Part shown: piece by piece, positions 1 through 10,371 of the stretch
How positions within the stretch are numbered: the first letter of the stretch is position 1
Layout of the letters: each line of letters begins with the position of its first letter
NCBI RefSeq assembly: GCF_033807715.1
Contig: NC_084592.1
Location: forward strand, 23,259,501 to 23,323,500
Length of the DNA: 64,000 bases
Source: Cololabis saira
Lineage: Eukaryota; Chordata; Actinopteri; Beloniformes; Belonidae
Direction: 5' to 3'
Program-made: the position numbers and the translations under genes
Notes under the pieces: model-generated
Seen by the model: the letters and a program-made list of their open reading frames with translations, nothing else
Database searches by the model: none
Told to the model about the DNA's origin: nothing

Positions 1-2814
1 AAAAACATTGTTTGTAACATCAGAAATGTACGATTTCACAAAGTTTTAATGACCTTCAGCAAAGTGAGTGAAACACTTTGATAAGAGTGAAGCACGAGAG
101 AGGGGTTAAAAGTCGCCCACATGACGTCCGTCCTCCACAGACCCCTCAATGAGGAATCATTTTCCCCTTCCCTGTAAAACTCTCTGTGCAGTCTTCACTG
201 CTCTGGTTGTTTCTCTCAGATAGTGTGAGGTCAGTAACTCTGAGATGCTGGACCAAGTTTGCCCCCTACTGACATCTTTAAAATATGCTTTTATCCGTCA
301 TTGATTTTACACTGAATCAGCTATGCCTTCAGAAACCAAACATGTACTGTTCTGTCATTTTATATAACCCCATCGGTTATACAGTTCTTTATGGATAAGA
401 TTCAGTATAAGATTCAGTACCATGGACTTGAAAATGTAATCAAGTGATGTGTTGTTCCAGTGGTCTAAATGAGCTTGATGTAAAGGGACAGCATGAGCAG
501 AGTGCACATTTATCAGTAAAGCAGTCTTTACAGAGACCTGAAGATAATGACGTGAGTTATTAGAACTAATGTATGAGCACTGACTAGTCTTCTGAGACAT
601 TATTTTATATCTGCTGTCATTCTTGACAAGTGAAATAAAAAGTGGTTGGGAACAAGAGTACAATGTTTCTCTGATTTGTATGATATAGCACAAAGACAAT
701 TTTGTATTGTGTAATGTCCTCAGCCTTTGCTGTTGAAAACTATTACAAACAAGTATTTCTGCTAGAGTGTTTTCTTGTTGCCTGATGTTTGTTTTGTGTG
801 CAAGTTGGCGTGACAATGTCCCGGAGCTTCTTCCTTGAGGCGCCCGACTTTAGTCATGAAGACGCAAGAGAACGACAACAGTAATACATCATGTGCTAAC
901 AGCTAGAACAGAGATGACTCTGCCATAACCCGGCCTTAGCAATGATTTATCTCTGCTTCTAGCTTTGACAAGAGCCATGATCATGGAGTAAAAGGCCCTC
1001 GGGGACAAATTCCACCTGGGAGAACAATGGAGAAAGGGGATTGAATCCGAGCTATTCTGTCTAGCAATGCTATTCAGCATCAAGCTTTGAGAAGAATGGT
1101 TTCGATTTGAGCCACTAGCATTCCCATACGTTTTTATTGCCATGCAAAAAACAAGATAATTAAATCTGAATCATCAGTTGCTTAGTCATTTGAATCTGGC
1201 ACGAATCATATCAGTAACGACTTGATTGTTCTACCAGAAAGTTTATCCCAGATTCTTTCTAAAAAAAATCTAAAAAGAAGTACAAATAATTCTATTGTTT
1301 CATATTTAACTTAAATGAGCAAATCAGTCAGCAGTAGGTTTCTTTTGTGCTACAATACAATCACTCATGCAGGCTATCATCTACATGTTTGAAGATGCTA
1401 AGATTTGATGTTAGAAATTCTTGCTTTGCCATAGTTCCTGCTGTTAAATAAGAGGCGTGAAGGATCCAAATGTGGGATATGACGGAGGTATGAGTAATCA
1501 AACAAAAAAATCCTTTACTATCAATCCAAAAAGGGGGAGCAGAGAGACAAGCAGTAGGACTGACATAAAGATGACAGAGTAGCAGGGAAAGGAGGGATGA
1601 CACGGGAGAGAAAAGAAAATAACCAAAGGAGGTAACAGAGGGAATCCCACACCAGATGAAGCTCTTTCAAAATAAAACAGGAAACAAAGCTAAGTTGTTG
1701 TTTCAACAGGAGTCGAGCCAACAAAAGAGCACAAGGAAAGTATGGTTAAATAAACTCACCATGACACCTTTGAACCTATAAAGACTATTTTCCTTTATAT
1801 AGGATCAGAGTTTCTATGTGTTTCTGAAATGATTTGCTGTCTCGTGGACACATTGGGAAGACTCACTGATTTTTTTTTTCCAGCTAAAGCAGTGTGATGT
1901 GTTCAGAAAGTCTAGCTTTGGGGGCACTGTGTCTTTAACAGATGGTTTCATGCCATGGTGAATGAAGGCAAATTGAATGAAGCTTTAATTAGGCGCGTTT
2001 CAACTTGCGGGAGATCAGGGTAAATTTTTCCGGCTGGGCCATTTGTGCGTGTTTCCAATACCAGGAACAGAACTGAAATCTGGCCTTCAGGAACCTTTAC
2101 AGGACCAAAACACGGCCCTGCAGTAGGAGAGGGCAGTTTCTCAGCCTAAAGGGGCTACCTGGTGGGTGGTCTCTGCTGATTGGCTATTCTGAAAGCAGGA
2201 AATTACATTCAGTCCACTCAGATAAACTTAAATCATGTGACCACAAATCCTTTAAGCATTTGGACAAGAGACATTTTGCTAAGAATGCATTTGATGTAGT
2301 TAAAGAGTAAGCCTAAACGAAAAAAAAATTATAGATAAGACGGTTCAGGTCTTGCTGTCATATTACACCAGTATAGAGGTCCGACGGGGGGGTTCTTTTA
2401 ATTTCAATCGCTACGGTTGCAGTGTATGTTTAAAAAATGTTGTTTATGTGTTTCTTCTTCTCTTCATTCTTCTGCTGGCCGTTTGCATACAGCAAAAAAA
2501 TGTGCATTACCGCCACGTGGTGGTCGGCGCTGCTTCTTTTTTCACTCAAAGGTTCTTGTGGCGCTACAGTGTCATGGAGACACCACGGTTGGCCCTGTAG
2601 AGGTACCTGTCCGTCAGATTTATCCTGAACTCTGCTAGTGGAAAAGCGCTTAATGATAGTGGCAGTTTGTTTTCATTGCTCTAATTTGCATTTTTAAAAC
2701 CCATTGTTTTTACCAAATTATATTTTCCATTTGACAAAGAAAAGTCAACTGACAGAAATGCACAGATTCACTGTCTCACCAAAAGACCTAGATGAACTTG
2801 CTCTTCTTCAACTT
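1..2814. other. Non-coding stretch, no gene recognised
   Basis: AT-rich DNA with short open frames on both strands. None has a recognisable domain, a codon pattern or splice-site support that would make it a gene. No structured RNA or clear transposon end was seen. Confidence 0.5.
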
Positions 2815-2895
2815 CTGGAATATAAACTTAAACTTAAACTGTATTTATTTTTATAGCACTTTTCATACAGCTGCTTTACATTGATACATAAAAAA
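2815..2895. repeat. Teleost interspersed repeat fragment
   Basis: A short piece with repeated AAACTT units, then a 'tttatttttatagcactttt' core. This matches the style of a very common fish repeat whose core reads roughly 'tttatttatatagcgcattt'. A related fragment lies at about 54645. The family name cannot be fixed by eye. Confidence 0.45.
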
Positions 2896-3432
2896 AAAAC
2901 AATCTCCCTTGACCCCCCCACTCCCCGTACCCTCATTCATACGGCATACACACATATACACACAGCATATAGAACTGCTAAAGTGACAAAAAGGTAAGAA
3001 AAGTAAAAGTATTGTTGAAATTTTAACAAGCACTTGTGTTGCTTATCATTTTAACCCCATCTTGACCCCTTGTCCCGACCACTCAATAATGAGTTGGTGG
3101 CAATGATAAGAATTTAAGAAATTCCATTCAATGGACAATAACAGTGGTGATGGAGGGGATAATTGGGATTTCCGCTCCTACATGGTGATACAATAGTCTT
3201 AACAGGATCTAGCTAACCCTTCCACTTGTCCTGACTCAGCTCTCAATAATATCCTCCGATTTCTTCATCCATCCTTCTTATCTGCTCATCTGTTCCCTTC
3301 AAATGTTAGGCAGAGATAAGAGTTGCCTCTTGCCCTGCTTTCTTCAAGATTGGCAGACTGATACACCGTCTCTAAGGTCAACCTGGCTAATTGGTGTGTG
3401 CGCATTGTACATGGACCATTAAGCCTCAAAAA

Positions 3433-3434
<2 letters not shown>

Positions 3435-3488
<54 letters not shown>
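3435..3488. repeat. (CT)n microsatellite
   Basis: About 27 uninterrupted CT dinucleotides. The open frame across it (Ser-Leu repeats) is an artefact of the repeat. Confidence 0.97.
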
Positions 3489-3491
<3 letters not shown>

Positions 3492-3984
3492 GCTATCTGT
3501 TGCAAGGTAAAAAACACAAAAATGTTTTGTCTTTACAAATGTATTTTTTCTTATTTCACACTAAAGCCATTGGGCCTTTAGTGTTGAGTTTTTGGCAGGG
3601 TATTGGGTGAATTTGTGTTTATGATAAATGGGTTTATTCTTGATGTCAAATATACGTGTACCACATAGACAGATCCATTGACATGTCTGCAGACAACTCA
3701 TTTGAGCTGTTAAGCCCATGCATTGGTTTCCATCAAGGAGTCATACCTGTTTTGCTGCAGGGATCAAAGATCACAGGCATCCAGTATTGATTTTTGACTT
3801 AGTTCCTTACAGAGATTTCTCTAGAGTCTCTAAATAAATTTCAGATAGTGAGATTTTTTCACATATTTATTCTAAGGAACATTATTCTGATATTTGTTTT
3901 GTAATTTGGACATGCAGTTTCTTTTCAGACTGATTTACTTCTATCTGTACTTCTGAAAGACTGAGATCCTTCTCTTATGTCCAG
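3489..3984. other. Non-coding, nothing recognised
   Basis: Unique-looking AT-rich sequence with no gene or repeat that can be supported. Confidence 0.4.
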
Positions 3985-4219
3985 TCATGTCACTGACTTT
4001 AAAAAAAACGTTCTTACTTTTGCCGCCTTTAGTTGCTCATGTTTGCAACTTCTTAAGAGATGTATCTCTGTCATCAATTTCACAAAAAAATTGTGTTGAA
4101 TATGCTTTTTATGTTCTGTTGTGAATAAACTATGGATTATCAATGTGCAAATCATAGCATTGCATTGTGTTGTGTTTCTGTTAACACCGCGTTCCTACTT
4201 TTTTGGAATTGGGGTTGTT
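3985..4219 (+). repeat. 3' end fragment of a Tc1/mariner-like (IS630) fish transposon
   Basis: The end 'ttggaattggggttgtt' and the preceding 'gtgaataaactatgg ... tgcaaatcat' segment match the 3' end of the degraded element at 23200-24197. That element shows clear IS630/Tc1-mariner transposase remnants. Only the terminal part survives here, and its left limit is uncertain. Confidence 0.5.
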
Positions 4220-6240
4220 AACAGAAGGCAAAATGTTCAGATGCCACAAATACCGAGGAATACCACAAGCATGTAGCAGCCATGAATGACAATTTTTTTC
4301 ATCTCAGTACTTGTTTTCTTTTGTCTTGTTCAGTATTAGATTGGATCTTTGGAAGTTTTGGGGTGGAGCATGGCTTTTCAATACCTGCTTTCTGGCTATT
4401 GATCTAGGTCGAGCCAAAGCTTAAATGCGCAAATCATCCTTGCCTCAATTCGTTCACAGAAGAATTTTTTCTGGAAATGTTGGCCGCCTTTTCCTTTAAT
4501 CTGATTGGCTATCCATACTTGCTTAAAAAACAATGAGAAAAACTCTTTTGGACGAACAAACTGAATTAAATCACTTGCTGAAATAATCTGTTCACTTCAC
4601 AGTTTGGCTGAGCTCAGCTGTGAACGAGGCAACGAGCAGAGACTGCATGCGACTGAACAAATGTTGTCTCTCTGTAAAGCAAATGACTTGTGAATCAGTA
4701 TACCCATGTCCTCTAAGCTAACAGCAAATATACCTGGAGGACGGGACGCTGAGGACAATAAGTTAACCAAATCACTTAGCAAGTGATTCTGTTGAAATAA
4801 TAACGCTTTAAAAGTCACAAATACACCTTCTATTTCCACGTTGTCTTAACAGACATTCTCAGTTAACAAAATTAATTAGTTAGCCTAGCTGAAAGGAAGG
4901 GGAGTCTTGCTGATGCAGATGTGTCAGGATCAGTGTTCCATCCACTAAAGATACTAAAATAGCCCTCACTGATAGCACTAATATCCAACAGTAAACAGTC
5001 CTAAGTGATAATCAGCAGCTTAAACTGCCAGTTAAAGGGTTTTAATAAAACCAGCACTCATCACCAATATTCAGCAAGGAAACCTCTGAAAAGTAAAAGA
5101 CTATAACAGGAATCTGGCGTGTTTGTTAAAGCAACAGCACTCCTCAAAGTAGAGGAAAAAAATACTCGGTCCAATCATGAGCCAAATCAGGAACTGCTCA
5201 TGCTTCAGTAGAAGTTCAGTTCTATAAGGAATGGAAGTTTCGCAACATGCAACATAGAAACCTATTAGTAGCTTATAAACAGCAATAAATCGAAGTCGAG
5301 CAAAATGACACAGGGCAAGAGAAACACAAATCGCACAGAGGGAGGAAGTAAATCCTGAGAGATGATGCAAAAGATAACTGAAGTTAATCTAAAACTGAAA
5401 CTGCTGTATGTGTCCAAATATTAATAACATTTGTAAGCTAAGTCTATCATAAACATAGTTAAGAAGAAGAACCATAAAATAGACTGGGGAGACACTGAAT
5501 TTCACCCCTTTCAGCCCCATTCAGCTCATTGCGGTGACGGAGCACAACTGCCAGTTCAGAATGCAAACTTTTTCAACTGCTGAGTTCGGATTGTGGTAAA
5601 AAAAATTAGCAATTCGAACCAGTGTGTCACGCAAGACGAGGAGAAATATGTGACCTCATATGACAAATAATATGGTAGATAAGTGGAAAAGGCAGGGACT
5701 GCTACTGTATTCATGTTACATTTGTAAAACAGTGAGTCTGCTAAAGAATTAAATTGATAAATAATTAAAACATGTCAAATCCAGAGGCCTGGGGAAATGC
5801 TGTCACCTGCATAGACTTAATGAGTTAATAGTTGTAGAAGTGGAAGCGTATATCACTGGCTTGTAAGTCTGCTAATGTTTATCCACCTAACCTTCCATTC
5901 CACATCAAAGACTAATTTCCGCCCTCCCACAGACAGCCACCTCTACCCGTCAGGGAACTAGAAGCTGTAATTGGGTGTGGAGCTGTAGAGGCCATGTAGT
6001 GGACAGCTCAGTGGAGGCTGCAAGAGTAAATTACCAGAGCTGACAGTGGAAACAAAGGTATCCCAGACACACTGTAGTGGTTCATGTGAGCCAGATAAAG
6101 GAGACAGAGGGTGTGCACTAATGCCAGACCGACATGCTGCATCTCTCATCTCACAGTAACAGCTGGGCTCTTTTTTTCCCTTGGTCATTTATGGCCATTT
6201 CTGTCCATATGTGCACTTTCATCATACATAAACATACTGA
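4220..6240. other. Non-coding, nothing recognised
   Basis: No coding exon, RNA gene or repeat end could be supported. Open frames on the minus strand at 4597-4839 and 5101-5370 show no family features. Confidence 0.4.
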
Positions 6241-6304
6241 TCCATCCATCCATCCATCCATCCATCCATCCATCCATCCATCCATCCATCCATCCATCCA
6301 TCCA
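6241..6304. repeat. (ATCC)n microsatellite
   Basis: Sixteen perfect copies of the tetranucleotide. Both strands are open across it and give Ile-His-Pro-Ser or Met-Asp-Gly-Trp repeats, which are artefacts. Confidence 0.97.
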
Positions 6305-7540
6305 TTTCTGCTGCAGTCCAGAGTAAGTGAATATGTGGGATAAGTTCAACATATGTGGAGAAAAAGCCATATTATGATTCAGTGATGCAATTCTGAAATA
6401 CAGTTTTCACCTGGTGCACCAAAAAGACAGACAATTTTTCATCTAAACTATACTCCAATGTTCATGCTGCGCAAGCAACACAGTGCACAGGCATGCAGCA
6501 GAGCTCAAATCTCCTTTCACACTGATCAATGACTCTATCAGGTGGTTATCACCCTCAATTCAGCTTCTATTGTGGTCACAAGAACATTATATTGTCTATC
6601 GGGCAAAAACTGTCAGGTGAGTCTTCATATTAAGGCAGTCCATAATGTTTCTGAGAAGAATTATATGAACTGGTCCACTGTTCACATGAAAAAACCCACT
6701 GCAGAGTAATTGTTTAGCAATGTCTCCTCTCACATATCTTTCTTGTTTTCCTTTGCATTATGCAACCAGCAACTGGCAATTGGATATGCTGGTTTTACGG
6801 ACTAAGTCAAGCATAGGGTTTCCTTATTTGCATTTGGTAGCAAGCTATCAGGGTCAGTGGAGGAGTGATACTAATTTAGTTTTCACAGTGAGATGCAGTC
6901 TTTTGAGTTACAGCGCGTAATCGTGTAGAGGCGGATAGGAATAAATTAAACACTTGCATGATAAAGGCAAAGTGATCAGGCCCTCTAAGAGAACAGTGCG
7001 CTAGTATGCCTAGTGTGAATTTTACTACTGCAGAGAATATTTTATCTTTGGGTATTAAATGTCTTTTTTAATAATGTTTCTTGATGAAGATCCCATTGGC
7101 ATGCTGCAGTCTAAGGATGATCTCACAAGGCTTAAGATTAGCAGAATGTAATGAAAAGATTAACCAAACACCTGGATTTATCAAATCATTAGTGAGATGA
7201 TCCATGTACAGTACAAATCATCATTGCTGGGCTAATCCCTCAGAACCCAAAAGCCCAGAAAATATTCATCTTAATCCATCCACAGGAAAATGTCTGACCA
7301 TTTTGCATTCCTGAGGCATTTCATACTGTTTTTTTTTCAAATTAGTTATGTCATTCAATTGTGCATGAAGTGTTTTGTAGAGTCAGTGACACATGTGATT
7401 TAGCTTTACTCGAGGGTGACACCAGCTGTCTTATATGTGAGGAGACGCGTATAAGATTGTATGGGTGGAAGAAGTTGTAGGACTAACAGTACATCCGTAT
7501 CACATTTTTCTTCTCATACAATTTCACCATATATTCCTGT
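6305..7540. other. Non-coding, nothing recognised
   Basis: AT-rich sequence without recognisable exons or transposon termini. Confidence 0.4.
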
Positions 7541-7720
7541 TTAAAGCAGCACTATGTAACTTTTCCACCTTAATATAATATTTCCAGAGTCATTGTGATG
7601 GTACATCAACTTCCAACAGGTTTAATGACATCTCTGTCATGGTCTGAGGGGTCTGTATCGCCTTCACTGCCACTATGTAACTTCGAGGTGCATGGTAGGA
7701 ACCCTTCCACACTAAAAAAA
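7541..7720. repeat. Teleost dispersed repeat ('AGCACTATGTAACTTTT' type)
   Basis: The segment 'aaagcagcactatgtaactt' and the later 'cactatgtaacttcgaggtg' belong to a dispersed fish repeat that I recognise by its text. It is probably a non-autonomous DNA element. The right boundary is uncertain and may extend toward 8 kb. The open frame at 7595-7945 lies over it and is not considered a gene. Confidence 0.4.
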
Positions 7721-8868
7721 CTACAAATTTTTACGGCTTTGACTGCTTTACGGCATACGTCACTTCCCCCTTCTTTCCCGATTCGTAGTCGAGACGAAAG
7801 CTGGGCGGGGCATGGAGTGCAGAGCTCAGCAGAAGCGGGTCAGGATGTCAGCAGGCATCCAACAGACATCTATACAGACAGGTGGGTGGAAGCAAGCAGT
7901 GGGATAATCAGAGGGTGGGACTGCAGGGCATCATGCAGCTCCTGAAGCTCTGGCCTGCAAACATGCACAGAAATGAAAAGGAGAGGGCAGACCAGCACAA
8001 CAAACTACAAGAACAATGGAGGACAATTATGATGATGAGATACTTCTAATTAATAGGAAGGTAATACAAATGGTTAACTCCCCAATGTTACCTCGTTAGG
8101 GTTTTTTTTTTAAAAAGGTTCCATATCACGGTTCCAAGACCTAATTTCTTCCAACACTCAGGAGTCAATCAAGCGCCCATTGACTTGCCATCCCATTTGT
8201 ACAATAGCCAGAATTTCCATGTACAGTGTCATCCCAGGGCAAACAGAACTTGGTCGCTTAAATTGATTGCAAGCATATTATTTGTACACAGTAGCGGTTT
8301 CTCCATTCTCAAGAACGCAAGTCCATACAGGCTAACATGTATTGCACTATACACATAACATCTACAGTTTATCTGTTTAAAAAAACATCCTTAAGAGTAA
8401 AACAAGTGAGATTATTGCTCAATTTTACGCTTTTCTTTGCGAGCAGCTGTTGTGGTCCTGTGGGTAGAAAACATTGTAGGAACTTTTAAAATAGTCTACC
8501 TTTATAATTTTACAAGAAACATAAAGTTATAATAACTATATTCCCACATGAAAATATCTTAAAATGAAATTCCGTTAAACAAACAAAAATAAAGTTATGA
8601 CTTTATATACACTCCTCTCACCTCTTCTATCACTTTCTCTTGTTGCATTCAGGCATACTTGGCCATCTCAAGCCTACATAAGCCTCCACTAGATGCATCC
8701 ACGATAAAATGGACGGAGCGAGAACACATCTGGGTATTTCCTCTGTTCTTGTATTCTTGAGATTGGTCTTCGGCCGAAGATGATGACGTTTTACAAGTAC
8801 CAAAACTAGAGAACCATGTATGTCAAAAGAACAACAAACTCAAAACCCAACCACACACCTGGGTGCAC
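7721..8868. other. Non-coding, nothing firm
   Basis: Part may belong to the repeat on the left. No gene, RNA or clear transposon end could be supported. Confidence 0.35.
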
Positions 8869-9104
8869 ATTACGGTTCGGGCTCTGAAGCGGCTGAAGAA
8901 ATGGCATAAATTTCGCCAAAATGACACGATTAATTCAAAACGGCCGACTTCCTGTTCAGTATCGGCCATGGCGCCAAGAGACTTGTCTTTAAGTTGCGAC
9001 ATGATACAGACGTGTACCGATTTTCGTGCATGTACGTCAAACCGTATTGTGGGGCTTGAGGCACAAAGTATTCTAGGGGGCGCTGTTGAGCCATCTTGCC
9101 ACGC
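8869..9104. repeat. Left part of older interspersed repeat split by the LTR element
   Basis: Sequence such as 'ttcgccaaaatgacacgatt' and 'cggccatggcgccaagagac' is characteristic of a dispersed teleost repeat. It stops at the 5' LTR. After the 3' LTR the same repeat resumes with the target duplication CACGC followed by 'ccattaatgcaaaccattaa'. The LTR element therefore inserted into a pre-existing repeat. Confidence 0.7.
9100..9104. other. Target-site duplication, left copy (CACGC)
   Basis: The five bases before the 5' LTR are identical to those after the 3' LTR at 15644-15648. A 5-bp duplication is normal for Ty3/gypsy integrases. Confidence 0.92.
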
Positions 9105-9880
9105 TGTTACGTCGACTGCTGTCGCCGTATGTATTATATTTAGTTTTGGTATTATGATTTTAGTGGTATTGTAGTATAAATATATATATAATATATATCT
9201 ATTGGCTAATGTATATATATTTATATGAAGTCTGTGTATTGCTGAACACTTGAGTCTTCACCATTATAATAGAATAGAGAGCGCCTTCTATTATGTATAA
9301 TGTGTTTTTGCTCCACTGCAGGTCTGTTTGCCTTGTTAATGCCATCAGCAAGGGCTGGCAGTAGTTAAGGGTCTGCTGATTGCCTTGTTAATGCCATCAG
9401 CAAGGGCTGGCAGTAGTTAAGGGTCTGATCACCCCTTGGCTGTCCTATTGGTTGCCGGTCATGTGACACCCAGTGGCCATGGGTGCCCAGAGTACTATAT
9501 ATTCAGTCTGAACCTGACAATCGAGGAGGAACACCCCTATGGTCTTCCTCCGACCCGCCGCTACTATGTAGACATGTTAACCACTAACTGTTAAACTTTT
9601 GTGTTGTTTCTCCCTTGGGAAAGGAGTTTGTTTATGTTAAACTTTTGTGTTGTTTCTCCCTTGGGAAAGGAGAGTTTGTTTATGTTAAGCTTTTGCCCTT
9701 TTGATTCTGTTTATGTTTATTGTCTTTTATTTTTAGTTATAGAGTCATCAACCGTGTAAATGTGCCTAAAGCACACTTTTCAAGAGTTTGTAATAAAACT
9801 TCGTACTCTGACCATAGTTTCCGTTCCTCCTTAAACATGTTACCTACTCACCTTACCCCTAGACAGATGGGTTTGTAACA
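9105..9880 (+). repeat. 5' LTR
   Basis: A 776-bp LTR starting TGTTAC and ending GTAACA, matched by the copy at 14866-15643. It holds a TATA-like TATATATT at 9496-9503 and an AATAAA at 9792-9797, plausible promoter and polyadenylation signals. Two internal direct duplications are present: ~48-bp units at 9328 and 9380, and ~46-bp-period units at 9590 and 9636. The whole differs from the 3' LTR by one 2-bp indel in the TA-rich part. Confidence 0.95.
9496..9503 (+). promoter_or_regulatory. TATA-like box of the 5' LTR
   Basis: TATATATT lies mid-LTR about 290 bp before the AATAAA, as expected for U3-R-U5 organisation. The same motif is in the 3' LTR at 15259-15266. The transcription start is not known. 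Confidence 0.5.
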
Positions 9881-9884
9881 TGAT

Positions 9885-9898
9885 TGGGGGCTCGTCCG
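9885..9898 (+). other. Primer binding site, tRNA-Pro type
   Basis: TGGGGGCTCGTCCG starts four bases after the LTR end. It matches the first 14 bases of the well-known 18-base tRNA-Pro primer site. Minus-strand DNA synthesis would start here. Confidence 0.85.
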
Positions 9899-10068
9899 TT
9901 CTAATACATTTAAAAGTTTCAGTTCAGTTGGTTATGTTTTCTGGATGGCTGTGTAGCCTGTTGTTTTTGTTTTGTGTACTAGTAGACCTAGGCGGTTCGG
10001 TGGATGCTGCTGCGAATAGTGAGTACGTTGCTCGCTTTAGTTTGAGTAAAAGACTTCGTTGCAATGTT

Positions 10069-10371
10069 ATGGCCTCAGATTCTGATAATGCTTGCGTTGA
10101 TATCCTGTCGCTAAGAGAGTTAGAACAGTGCAATTATTGGGAGTTATATTCCATTGCTAAGAGATATCGCGTTCCTTTCCCGCAAGGTGCCAAAAAGAAG
10201 GATAAAGTGTTTGCGGCTGTGCTCAGAGAATTAACTAAACGTGGTGTTATAAAGATGACATCGGAGGGTGACACAGAAGAGCTTACTATGACAGAAGTTG
10301 ATACCAGTGTGTCTGGTGCCTTTAATGTGTTGGACTTGGGTGACGGTGAGTCCGTGGGGGCTCAAGCTTAG
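10069..10371 (+). CDS. Gag N-terminal segment of the Gmr1-like element
   Basis: The ATG at 10069 has G at -3 and G at +4 and begins the first gag-like reading frame. The frame is open upstream to 9880, but that part overlaps the LTR end and primer site and is probably leader. The 100-codon product is charged, with a segment around 'CNYWELYSIAKRYRVPFP' that looks like a small helical gag domain. It ends at a TAG at 10369. The next codons stay in the same frame and continue directly into the rest of gag and pol. The TAG may be a disabling mutation or a leaky stop, and the sequence alone does not decide. No cysteine knuckle lies in this part. Confidence 0.7.
   Translation: MASDSDNACVDILSLRELEQCNYWELYSIAKRYRVPFPQGAKKKDKVFAAVLRELTKRGVIKMTSEGDTEELTMTEVDTSVSGAFNVLDLGDGESVGAQA

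Noticed and set aside
9880..10068. Hydrophobic N-terminal extension of the gag frame, signal-peptide-like
   Set aside because: It starts on the last base of the LTR and overlaps the primer site. The ATG at 10069 has a better context, so the extension is probably leader.
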